NCBI GenBank assembly: GCA_900320225.1
Contig: ONRL01000037.1
Location: forward strand, 1 to 42,200
Origin: an uncultured Lentisphaerota bacterium
Lineage (GTDB): Bacteria > Verrucomicrobiota > Kiritimatiellia > RFP12 > UBA1067
Direction of reading: 5' to 3'
Length of the DNA stretch: 42,200 bases
The notes below the pieces were generated by a model that saw only the letters and a list, made by a program, of their open reading frames with translations, did no database searches and had not been told where the DNA came from. A program made the position numbers and the translations under genes. Shown in pieces: positions 8,233-13,654 of the stretch. Each line of letters starts with the position of its first letter. The first letter of the stretch is position 1.

Positions 8233-8628
8233 TCAGGAGTCGAGGATCGCGAGGAACTTCTCGGGCGGGGGGATGGGCCTGAAACTCGTAGTCGACACGA
8301 AGCAGTGGCGCGTGAAGCCATCCACGAGCAATTCGCCGTTCACGCGCACCTCGCAGGTGATCTCGAGGCGCACGCCCTTGTGGCTGCTGCACCAGGCCGT
8401 GACCTCCAGCAGGTCGTCGTAGCGGGCGGGGCGGTGGTAGTTCACCTCCGCGTGGGTGACGGGGAGCATCCACCCTTCCGCCTCACACTGCTTGTAGGTG
8501 TAGCCGCAGGCGCGCATCAGCTCGTTGCGCGCGCGCTCGAAGATGGTGAGGTAGTTGCCGTAGTAGACAACGCCCATCTGGTCGGTGTCCGCATACGGCA
8601 CGCGGTACTGCAAAGTCGTTTTACGCAT
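8233..8628 (-). CDS. YbgC/4-hydroxybenzoyl-CoA-type acyl-CoA thioesterase
   Basis: The 131-aa protein is a single hot-dog domain. The catalytic loop VPYADTDQMGVVYYGNYL holds the conserved Asp (YADTD) and the Y-x-N-Y segment, followed by FERARNELMRACG (helix with the conserved Glu/Arg). Members hydrolyse acyl-CoA or acyl-carrier thioesters and often sit with tol-pal genes, but none is nearby here. The ATG at 8628 was chosen over one at 8637 because the -10 box at 8638-8643 puts the transcription start near 8631, leaving only 3 nt of leader and no ribosome site. Its stop is followed directly by a REP hairpin. Confidence 0.87.
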   Translation of the reverse strand: MRKTTLQYRVPYADTDQMGVVYYGNYLTIFERARNELMRACGYTYKQCEAEGWMLPVTHAEVNYHRPARYDDLLEVTAWCSSHKGVRLEITCEVRVNGELLVDGFTRHCFVSTTSFRPIPPPEKFLAILDS

Positions 8629-8637
8629 GGCGCACAT

Positions 8638-8646
8638 AGTATACCA
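8638..8646 (-). promoter_or_regulatory. Extended -10 promoter of the thioesterase gene (near-leaderless)
   Basis: The minus strand reads TGGTATACT in the GGATTTGTGG context. Its distance to the ATG at 8628 predicts a leader of about 3 nt. Confidence 0.55.
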
Positions 8647-8660
8647 CAAATCCGCCCCCG

Positions 8661-8745
8661 GGAGGGCCGCGCTCCGTCGCGGCCGTAAGGTGGGGCGAGC
8701 CGTCCCGGCGAGCCGCATGGTGGGGCGAGCCGTCCCCGGCGAGCC
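8661..8745. repeat. REP cluster: one GGAG-type and two GTGG-type hairpins
   Basis: The GGAG-type copy (8661-8684) has arms GGCCGCG/CGCGGCC, a T-to-C change matched on both sides. The GTGG-type copies are at 8690-8714 and 8720-8745, in direct orientation. They fill the gap between the thioesterase promoter and the 3' end of the next gene. Confidence 0.85.
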
Positions 8746-8759
8746 GCGCAATTCGCGCG

Positions 8760-9380
8760 CTATTCGGCGTCTCGCACAGGACGAACAGACTGCACGCCGC
8801 CGAGATCGTCGTCCGCATCGCCAAAGACCACCGCCTTGAAGAACTGCATGGTGGGGAGAGCCGTCCCCGGCGAGCCGCCGCGGCTCGGCGAGACGCCTCG
8901 CCCTACCTCCTCCGTCACCGTCCCCCACGATCCCTCCAGCGTCGCCGCGCCCTTCCACGTCACCGGCGCGTCCGGCACGTTCCACTGCGCCTTCGGCGGA
9001 TCGAACGCGACGTTCGCGAAGTCCGGCGTGCCATCCGCCTTCATCGGGAACGACGCGATCCGGAAGTCGCTCGCCGCATCCTGCGGGTCAAGCCCCAGCG
9101 CGTAGCACGCCCACACCGGACGCCCGTTCGCCGCCATCGCCTTCGCGGCCGCCTCGTACGCCTCATACTCGTCGACCACGCTCGGAACGTGCGCCCGCAG
9201 CCACGCATACGGAACCGGAACCGGCGTCGTTTGCGTTTCCGAGACGGGCGGCAGGTCGTACGTGACGATGCCGAACGCGCCGTACTGCCGCGCCAGCGGC
9301 TCGCCGGGGACGGCTCGCCCCACCAGCAGCAGCAACGCCGCCACGGCCAATTTACAACTCAAAACTCTCAACTTTCTCAT
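8760..9380 (-). CDS. Small exported protein of unknown function with in-frame REP segments
   Basis: The 206-aa product has a good ribosome site (AAGGAG, 8 nt) before the ATG at 9380 and a signal-peptide core (residues 9-20, KLAVAALLLL). The residues straight after the core, VGRAVPGEPLA, are REP-encoded (9298-9323), so the putative cleavage site lies in repeat-derived sequence. The middle (VPYAWLRAHVPSVVDEYEAYE, then YALGLDPQDAASDFRIASF) resembles the C-terminal module of large PVC surface proteins. Near residue 160 a pair of inverted REPs (8851-8906) codes for VGRGVSPSRGGSPGTALPT before FFKAVVFGDADDD. The gene may be a decayed tail of a larger protein re-equipped with a signal peptide. The start overlaps the transposase stop by 4 bp (ATGA). 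Function unknown. Confidence 0.6.
   Translation of the reverse strand: MRKLRVLSCKLAVAALLLLVGRAVPGEPLARQYGAFGIVTYDLPPVSETQTTPVPVPYAWLRAHVPSVVDEYEAYEAAAKAMAANGRPVWACYALGLDPQDAASDFRIASFPMKADGTPDFANVAFDPPKAQWNVPDAPVTWKGAATLEGSWGTVTEEVGRGVSPSRGGSPGTALPTMQFFKAVVFGDADDDLGGVQSVRPVRDAE
8851..8906. repeat. Inverted pair of GTGG/GTAG REP hairpins inside a coding region
   Basis: Copies at 8851-8876 (GTGG foot) and 8882-8906 (inverted, foot CTAC, that is GTAG) face each other 5 bp apart, a BIME-like arrangement. Both are read through in the 206-aa protein. Confidence 0.85.
9298..9323. repeat. GTGG-type REP hairpin at a signal-peptide junction
   Basis: A 26-bp copy (arms GCCG/CGGC, loop GGGA in this orientation) codes for VGRAVPGEP right after the hydrophobic core of the 206-aa exported protein. 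Confidence 0.85.
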
Positions 9381-10246
9381 TGTTCTTCTCCTTTTAAATG
9401 GTGGGGTTCACTTACAGGGTGGGGCGAGCCGTCCCCGGCGAGTCGCCCAGGGTGGGGCGAGCCGTCCTCGGCGAGCCGCCCAGGGTGGGGCGAGCCGTCC
9501 TCGGCGAGCCGCGGCTCGGCGGGACGCCTCGCCCCACCTTCTCCATGCGGCTCACCCAGAGGGTTCGCCCTACCCGGCTCGGCGGGACGCCTCGCCCCAC
9601 CTGTCGCCCCACCTGTCTGCCGTCCGGTCACCGGATTGAATGCAATCCAATAGCGCCATTCGTCCTGCAGGCCAACCAGCCCCTTGCGGACTGGATTCTC
9701 ACGAATGTAATGCCACTTTTCGGCAAGCTCGCTCTCATTCCTGATGCGGTGCTCAAAACAATCGCTTTGAAAGCGGATGCCTGCCGTTTTCCTCAAAAAC
9801 CCCTTCCACGATCCACAAGTCGCCTTGCAGTTTCCGGGCGGGAAAGTCGCAAGCATGTGCAAATGATCTGGCATGATCAGGAAAAGGTACAAAAACCATC
9901 TTCCATGTTCGTGGTAGAATTTCGCTGCGGCGAGTATCTTTTCTGCAACAGCAAGAAAAGGCTTTCCGCCTCTCTCCGCCGCATTGACCGTCACAAACTG
10001 GACAATGGGGCCCTGAACCGGAAATGGCGGCAACCCGTGCGGAAGCTTCCGACGTACCGGTAGGGCGAACCCTCCGGGTGAGCCGGGTGGGGCGAGCCGC
10101 CCAGGGTGGGGCGAGCCGTCCTCGGCGAGCCGCCGCGGCTCGGCGGGACGCCTCGCCCCACCAAGCGGCTCGCCCAGAGGGCTCGCCCCACCTTCGCCCC
10201 ACTGCTCACCCGGAGGAAACTTGACGACCTGCTCTATCGACGCCAT
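9377..10246 (-). CDS. REP-associated tyrosine transposase (RAYT, Y1/IS200-like)
   Basis: The 289-aa frame contains a RAYT core at residues about 65-208. RRKLPHGLPPF and FVTVNA open the fold, MPDHLHML supplies the HxH metal motif (H128, H130), and WHYIRENPVRKGLV supplies the catalytic Tyr (Y180) of a single-Tyr HUH nuclease. RAYTs bind and cleave REP hairpins and are thought to have spread them. Here residues about 12-63 and 208-282 are translated from REP arrays that flank the core on both sides. The ATG at 10246 is the only in-frame start I find before the core, but it has no clear ribosome site; a REP-derived tail runs to the stop. The stop overlaps the next start by 4 bp. All core motifs look intact, so the enzyme may be active if it is translated. 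Confidence 0.85.
   Translation of the reverse strand: MASIEQVVKFPPGEQWGEGGASPLGEPLGGARRPAEPRRLAEDGSPHPGRLAPPGSPGGFALPVRRKLPHGLPPFPVQGPIVQFVTVNAAERGGKPFLAVAEKILAAAKFYHEHGRWFLYLFLIMPDHLHMLATFPPGNCKATCGSWKGFLRKTAGIRFQSDCFEHRIRNESELAEKWHYIRENPVRKGLVGLQDEWRYWIAFNPVTGRQTGGATGGARRPAEPGRANPLGEPHGEGGARRPAEPRLAEDGSPHPGRLAEDGSPHPGRLAGDGSPHPVSEPHHLKGEEQ
9419..9600. repeat. REP array, six hairpins, downstream flank of the RAYT core
   Basis: Copies lie at 9419-9444, 9452-9477 and 9485-9510 (direct), and at 9513-9537, 9549-9573 and 9576-9600 (inverted). Arms change together (GCCG/CGGC, GGCG/CGCC, ACCC/GGGT) so pairing is kept. The array is read in frame as the C-terminal tail of the transposase; shorter fragments continue to about 9612. 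Confidence 0.9.
10060..10191. repeat. REP array, four hairpins plus a half copy, upstream flank of the RAYT core
   Basis: Copies lie at 10060-10084 (GTAG foot, arms ACCC/GGGT), 10106-10131 (GCCG/CGGC), 10137-10161 (inverted, GGCG/CGCC) and 10167-10191 (inverted, GCCC/GGGC). A half copy starts at 10087 and another trace follows at 10194-10220. The array is translated as the N-terminal extension of the transposase. Confidence 0.9.
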
Positions 10247-10278
10247 ACGGGAAGAAAGAATTAAAGAACTAAAGAATT

Positions 10279-10304
10279 GAATGCGCTCACTTCGTTCGCT
10301 ATTC
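10279..10304. repeat. Short palindrome at the 3' end of the Fib_succ_major gene
   Basis: The sequence has GAAT/ATTC outer arms and an inner GC-TC-AC-TTC-GT-TC-GC core. It repeats the REP design of paired arms broken by a TC/TC (GA/GA) mismatch around a 3-nt loop, with different bases. The stop codon of the Fib_succ_major gene (10299-10301) lies within it. Confidence 0.4.
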
Positions 10305-11234
10305 GGTGAACCCTTGGACAGGACGAACAGACCGCCCGTAGTAGCGGCTGTCGTCGTACGTGTAGTGGTAGCCCGAGTAGAAGTCCAACCCGTAGGCGTA
10401 GTCGTAGTCCGAGTACGGGACGGACGACCAGTAGTAGCCGTACGAACCGGAATCGCTGAGCGAAGTCCCGCCGCCGTAGCCGACGCAGGGGAGGAAGATG
10501 CTCGCGGAGGCGTACGCACCTCGGCCCTTGACGAGATACCCTTGGACGCCGTTCTGCGTAGTCCACGTCCAGTCACATTTGCCGGCGAGGTCGGAGAGTT
10601 CCTGATACGTCGGCATGCGCCAACTGCCGCCCCAATGGACGTGCGCCGCGTCATGCGCCGGCGCGAGGACGCCGCCCTCCGTGATCCAGCCGTCGTTCTT
10701 CAGCGTGGCAATGCTCATGTCGTAGGTCGGCGTGTTGCTTCTACTAAACGAGAAGTTCGCCGATGAGCCGTCGGTAGCAACCCACTTGTTGTTCTCGCGC
10801 TTGTAGCCCACCGTGTCGCCCCACCAGAAGTAGTAGCCGTATTCCTCCGGCTTCGAAGCGCCCACGTTGCACTCCGCCCAGTACGGGCCGCCCTCCCACA
10901 GCTGCACGCCGCCGAGCCCGATTGTCACAACGAATGACGCGTTGGTGAGCAACAGCGCGCCGCCGAAAGACGAGGCGAAGTCGATCACATGCGAATTCGC
11001 GCCCGCTACAATGTTTCTCTGTGTGAAGGTCGCGCTCGCGTCATCCGTGTTGATCGTGATCTCGGCGACGGCGTTCGCGGGGAGCGTCCCGCCCACCGTG
11101 TATTCGACCGTCGCCTTGCCCGAGTAGGGATACGACTGGTGGAACTTCGTCACCTTCACGGTGTTGGTGATCTCCGCCATCGCGCCCACCGCCACCGCGG
11201 CGACGACGCCCATTATCATCAGTTTTGCTTTCAT
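10299..11234 (-). CDS. Exported Fib_succ_major (TIGR02145-like) C-type-lectin-fold protein
   Basis: The 311-aa protein has a signal peptide (MKAKLMIMGVVAAVAVGAMA), a beta-sandwich-like N-terminal domain (about 25-110), and a C-terminal domain of the Fibrobacter succinogenes major paralogous type. The latter has GPYWAECNVGASKPEEYGYY, WRMPTYQELSDLAGKCDW and the closing YYWSSVPY through RSVRPV. About 45 residues before the end are crowded with Tyr, Asp, Ser and His, nearly all with NNC codons (TAC, GAC, CAC), the pattern seen in variable regions of diversity-generating retroelement targets; no reverse transcriptase is in the window. The ATG at 11234 has AAAGGA 8-9 nt upstream. These proteins are thought to be surface-displayed; the ligand is unknown. 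Confidence 0.8.
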   Translation of the reverse strand: MKAKLMIMGVVAAVAVGAMAEITNTVKVTKFHQSYPYSGKATVEYTVGGTLPANAVAEITINTDDASATFTQRNIVAGANSHVIDFASSFGGALLLTNASFVVTIGLGGVQLWEGGPYWAECNVGASKPEEYGYYFWWGDTVGYKRENNKWVATDGSSANFSFSRSNTPTYDMSIATLKNDGWITEGGVLAPAHDAAHVHWGGSWRMPTYQELSDLAGKCDWTWTTQNGVQGYLVKGRGAYASASIFLPCVGYGGGTSLSDSGSYGYYWSSVPYSDYDYAYGLDFYSGYHYTYDDSRYYGRSVRPVQGFTE

Positions 11235-11279
11235 TTTGCTTTTCCTTTCAAATTGGTTCTTTCTGTTTGCGGCTCGCCC

Positions 11280-11405
11280 GGCTCGGCGGGACGCCTCGCC
11301 CTACCTTGCGGCTCACCCAACAGGTGGGGCGAGCCCTCCGGGCGAGCCGCTACGGCTCGGCGGGACGCCTCGCCCCACCCGGCTCGGCGGGACGCCTCGC
11401 CCTAC
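11280..11405. repeat. REP array, four hairpins, in the 11235-11610 intergenic region
   Basis: Copies lie at 11280-11304 (inverted, GTAG foot), 11324-11348 (direct, arms GCCC/GGGC), 11354-11378 and 11381-11405 (inverted, GGCG/CGCC). A fragment lies at 11310-11319. The rest of this 376-bp gap holds the 68-bp element below; 11543-11610 shows nothing recognisable. Confidence 0.9.
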
Positions 11406-11474
11406 CTGGCTTTGCACGGCCTCCCCGCCATGCTGAATCTGCCTTGTTTGAGGTTTCATGCGTTGAAAATGATA

Positions 11475-11542
11475 CCACATTCCCCCACTCAAAACAAGTG
11501 GGGAGCTTGGGAATTGAAGTTTTGCGCGCGGTGAGAATGTGG
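11475..11542. mobile_element. 68-bp terminal-inverted-repeat element, copy 1 (MITE-like)
   Basis: The element begins CCACATTCCCCCAC and ends GTGAGAATGTGG, imperfect inverted repeats of about 12-14 bp around a shared interior (TTGAAGTTTTGCGCGCG). A second copy of exactly the same length lies at 12193-12260 in the same orientation, and homology extends some 10 bp outside on each side. At its left edge the minus strand reads TGGTATCAT, an extended -10-like box pointing toward the Fib_succ_major gene. No transposase with matching ends is visible. Confidence 0.65.
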
Positions 11543-11610
11543 ATGCGCGGCGGTCACGTGCGCCCTTCCGGAATCGTCTCCCGTAAAACCCGTTGCGTGG
11601 CCGGACAAAA

Positions 11611-11823
11611 CTACCAGATCGTCGGTACAGGGTATTGCGGGATTATCCTATCCCGCGTGATAATTGTCATCTTGCCGATGCACTGCTTGATGGCGATTTC
11701 CCAGAAGGAGGCGATACTGACCGCAACATATTCCGCATTGTCTATCAGGGCATGTGCCGATGCGGAAAGTTCAGGCGAATCACGCAGATACCAAAGCATT
11801 GCATGCGTGTCGAGCAAGTACAT
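11611..11823 (-). pseudogene. vapC: VapC-like PIN-domain toxin with internal deletion
   Basis: The 70-aa frame starts with a normal PIN N-terminus (MYLLDTHAMLWYLRDSPELS, with the first catalytic Asp at residue 5) and goes on to VSIASFWEIAIKQCIGKM (second acidic residue). It then jumps directly to TIITRDRIIPQYPVPTIW, which is how complete PIN toxins of about 125-130 aa end. About 50-55 residues are missing, including the DRLIIAQA-type segment with the third acidic residue, with no loss of frame. PIN toxins are RNases, so this copy is predicted to be inactive. The start overlaps the antitoxin stop by one base (TGATG), with AAGGAG 8 nt upstream. Confidence 0.8.
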
Positions 11824-12062
11824 CACATGTACTCCTTGAAACATTCTAGCGGTTCATCGAAATCTGGCGCCATGTAGAACTCGCCTGTAATTCCCCCGGC
11901 ATGGCGTCGTGGAGCATCTGCAGTAACATGAGATGACACTGTACCCTCCGAAGTCGTTGCCTGTTTTTGCCTAAAGATCAGGAAATCCAAAAAAGCCAGC
12001 AACTCCTCGCGATACTGCGGGGATATTTCGTCCACTTTGTCTTTTACTGCTGCATAAGGCAT
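11823..12062 (-). CDS. vapB: VapB-like antitoxin, DUF2281 type
   Basis: The 79-aa protein has an N-terminal helix pair (VKDKVDEISPQYREELLAFLDFLIF) and the C-terminal toxin-binding tail MAPDFDEPLECFKEYM that marks DUF2281 antitoxins paired with PIN toxins. The ATG at 12062 has AGGAG at 7-8 nt; an upstream start at 12098 lacks one. The operon is on the minus strand with vapC overlapping by one base. A possible promoter, TGGCATACT at 12195-12187, lies at the edge of the 68-bp element copy 2. With the toxin apparently disabled, the antitoxin could still be a repressor or an antidote to related toxins. Confidence 0.8.
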   Translation of the reverse strand: MPYAAVKDKVDEISPQYREELLAFLDFLIFRQKQATTSEGTVSSHVTADAPRRHAGGITGEFYMAPDFDEPLECFKEYM

Positions 12063-12112
12063 GGCAAATCTCCTAAACTCTTCATTGACACCTCGCAAAA
12101 TGCTGCGATTGC

Positions 12113-12137
12113 GGTCACGCGGGACGCGTGCCCCTAC
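12113..12137. repeat. GTAG-foot REP variant upstream of vapB
   Basis: A 25-bp hairpin with arms CACGCG/CGCGTG, loop GGA and foot CTAC (GTAG on the minus strand). Length, loop and foot match the GTGG family, but the arms differ and lack the GA/GA mismatch. Confidence 0.6.
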
Positions 12138-12192
12138 CGCAGCGCGTGTAATCTGCTATCTCGCCTTTGAGAGGCTAGACGAAAATAGTATG

Positions 12193-12260
12193 CCACATTC
12201 CCCCACCCAACGCAAGCGTGATCTTGGGAAATTGAAGTTTTGCGCGCGGTGGGAATGTGG
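12193..12260. mobile_element. 68-bp terminal-inverted-repeat element, copy 2
   Basis: Same length and orientation as copy 1 (11475-11542), beginning CCACATTCCCCCAC and ending GTGGGAATGTGG. The two copies bracket the vapBC locus 718 bp apart. The interior differs mainly around 12207-12225. Confidence 0.65.
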
Positions 12261-12285
12261 ATGCGCGGCGTTTCCAGTTGGCGGC

Positions 12286-12402
12286 GGCTCGCCCGGAGGG
12301 CTCGCCCCACCACGGGAGGGCCGCGCCCCGTCGCGGCCATCTGGGGGACGGCGGCTCGGCGGGACGCCTCGCCCCACCGGTCGCGACGGAGCGCGACCCT
12401 CC
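12286..12402. repeat. Mixed REP cluster in the 12063-12410 intergenic region
   Basis: GTGG-type copies at 12286-12310 (arms GCCC/GGGC) and 12353-12377 (GGCG/CGCC) alternate with GGAG-type copies at 12315-12338 (GGCCGCG arms) and 12379-12402 (GGTCGCG arms). The last ends 8 nt beyond the stop codon of the gene at 12411. The rest of this 348-bp gap is the 68-bp element and the hairpin at 12113. Confidence 0.88.
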
Positions 12403-12410
12403 CGCCCCAC

Positions 12411-13481
12411 CTACTTGCAAAGGGAGAGCGTCAGGATCGCGAATGAAGTGACCAGCACGGGGTCGTTCTCCCAGAAGCGGTTGTTGTCGTTCACCCAGCT
12501 GCCGTCCTTCTGCTGGAGCTTCAGCAGCTTCGCCGCAAGCTCCTCCTTCCAATCCACCTTCCGCCCGTCGGGCTGCACCAGCACGTCCACGCCCGCCACG
12601 GAGAGGGCGCGGGCGAGGATGTCGTAGTAGTAATAGAGGCCCTGGCTGCCCATGCCGGGGTTCTCGTCCACGGTCCAGAACTTCGAGCAGTAGTCGAGCG
12701 CGCTCTTCACGCGCGGGTCGTTGCGCGTGAGCTTCGCGTGGCACATGGAGAGAACGGCCGCGTAGCTCATCGAGCCGTAGGCGCGGAGCTGGACGCGTCC
12801 CGTGGCGTTCGTGGCGAGTCCGCCCTGCGGCGTGCGGTCGTTGTAGGCCGCTCCGCCGGCGCGCGGGCCGTCCTTCGCCTGGAGGTGTTCGACGAAGGCG
12901 AGCGCCTTGTCCCAGTTGAGGTCGGCCTTGGCCTCGCCCTTGGGGCGGAACTCCTCCACGCCCTCGGTGCGGCGCATCGCGTCGAGCGCGTAGGAGGTGT
13001 TGGAGAGGTCGGCGTAGCGCCGGCGCGAGACGCGGTCATAGCCAAAGCCGCCGGCCATCGTGTCGTCGCCCGTCAGCTGGCTGCCGGCGATGTAGGTGCG
13101 CGCGTCGAGGATCGCGCGATTCGGCGCGAGGCCGCTCTCGTACAGCGCGCTCACGCACACGCTCGTATTGTAGTTGCCGAGCCCGCTGCCGCCGCGTCCG
13201 GGCTTCGGCACGTAGAAGCCGCCGTCGGGACGCTGCGTGCCCAGCACGAACTGCGCGGCCTTCTTCGCGGCCTCGCCCTTGCCTTCGCCGCCCTTCACGA
13301 GCGCCCAGAGCGGCAGGCCCGTGAGCGCCGGCATGTGCGGGTCGCTGAACGAGCCGTCCGCCGACTGCTGGGCGAGCAAATACTTCACGCCGCGCGCGAT
13401 CGCGGCGTCAATCTCCGCCTGCGGCGCGGCCGTGACGGCACCAGCGGCCGCAAGGGCCAGGGCAAATGCGATTTTCTTCAT
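12411..13481 (-). CDS. Secreted prenyltransferase/squalene-cyclase-repeat (alpha/alpha-toroid) protein
   Basis: The 356-aa protein has a signal peptide (MKKIAFALALAAAGAVTA) and repeated alpha/alpha-barrel motifs: YLLAQQSADGSFSD, FVLGTQRPDGGFYVP and LLKLQQKDGSWVNDNNRFWE. The QxxDGxW/F motifs are the QW-like repeats of squalene cyclases and prenyltransferase beta subunits. No DxDD cyclase motif is seen, so terpene cyclisation is doubtful; exported toroids of this kind are common in PVC bacteria with unknown roles. The ATG at 13481 begins the signal peptide and has AAAAGGA upstream; the longer frame reads through the heptad array and is rejected. REP hairpins follow the stop. Confidence 0.8.
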   Translation of the reverse strand: MKKIAFALALAAAGAVTAAPQAEIDAAIARGVKYLLAQQSADGSFSDPHMPALTGLPLWALVKGGEGKGEAAKKAAQFVLGTQRPDGGFYVPKPGRGGSGLGNYNTSVCVSALYESGLAPNRAILDARTYIAGSQLTGDDTMAGGFGYDRVSRRRYADLSNTSYALDAMRRTEGVEEFRPKGEAKADLNWDKALAFVEHLQAKDGPRAGGAAYNDRTPQGGLATNATGRVQLRAYGSMSYAAVLSMCHAKLTRNDPRVKSALDYCSKFWTVDENPGMGSQGLYYYYDILARALSVAGVDVLVQPDGRKVDWKEELAAKLLKLQQKDGSWVNDNNRFWENDPVLVTSFAILTLSLCK

Positions 13482-13526
13482 CTCAACAATTCCTTTTCTT
13501 TCTCGTGATTGGTGGAGAGGTGGAGA

Positions 13527-13654
13527 GACCTGAGACATGAGACATGAGACTTGCAGGGGTGGGACCTGAGACATGAGACATGAGACTTGCAGGTCTCAGG
13601 TCTCAGGTCTCTTGTCCCGCTCGTCTCAGGTCTCTCGTCTCATGTCTCATGTCC
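13527..13654. repeat. Heptad-repeat array in both orientations
   Basis: The array is built from 7-bp units of the form (A/C)TGAGAC. A 30-bp block occurs twice (13527-13556 and 13563-13592), followed by inverted units (GTCTCAG/GTCTCAT) to 13654, so long hairpins are possible. The rsmI stop codon (TGA at 13649-13647) falls inside an ATGAGAC unit. The array fills the rsmI/cyclase-like gap. Confidence 0.8.

Noticed and set aside
9419-10191. CRISPR array
   Set aside because: The repeats are palindromes in both orientations with irregular, often 2-10 bp spacing and no unique spacers, and no cas gene is present; they fit REPs.
13482-13574. N-terminal extension of the cyclase-like protein through the heptad array
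   Set aside because: The signal peptide and ribosome site place the start at 13481; the extension is translated repeat.
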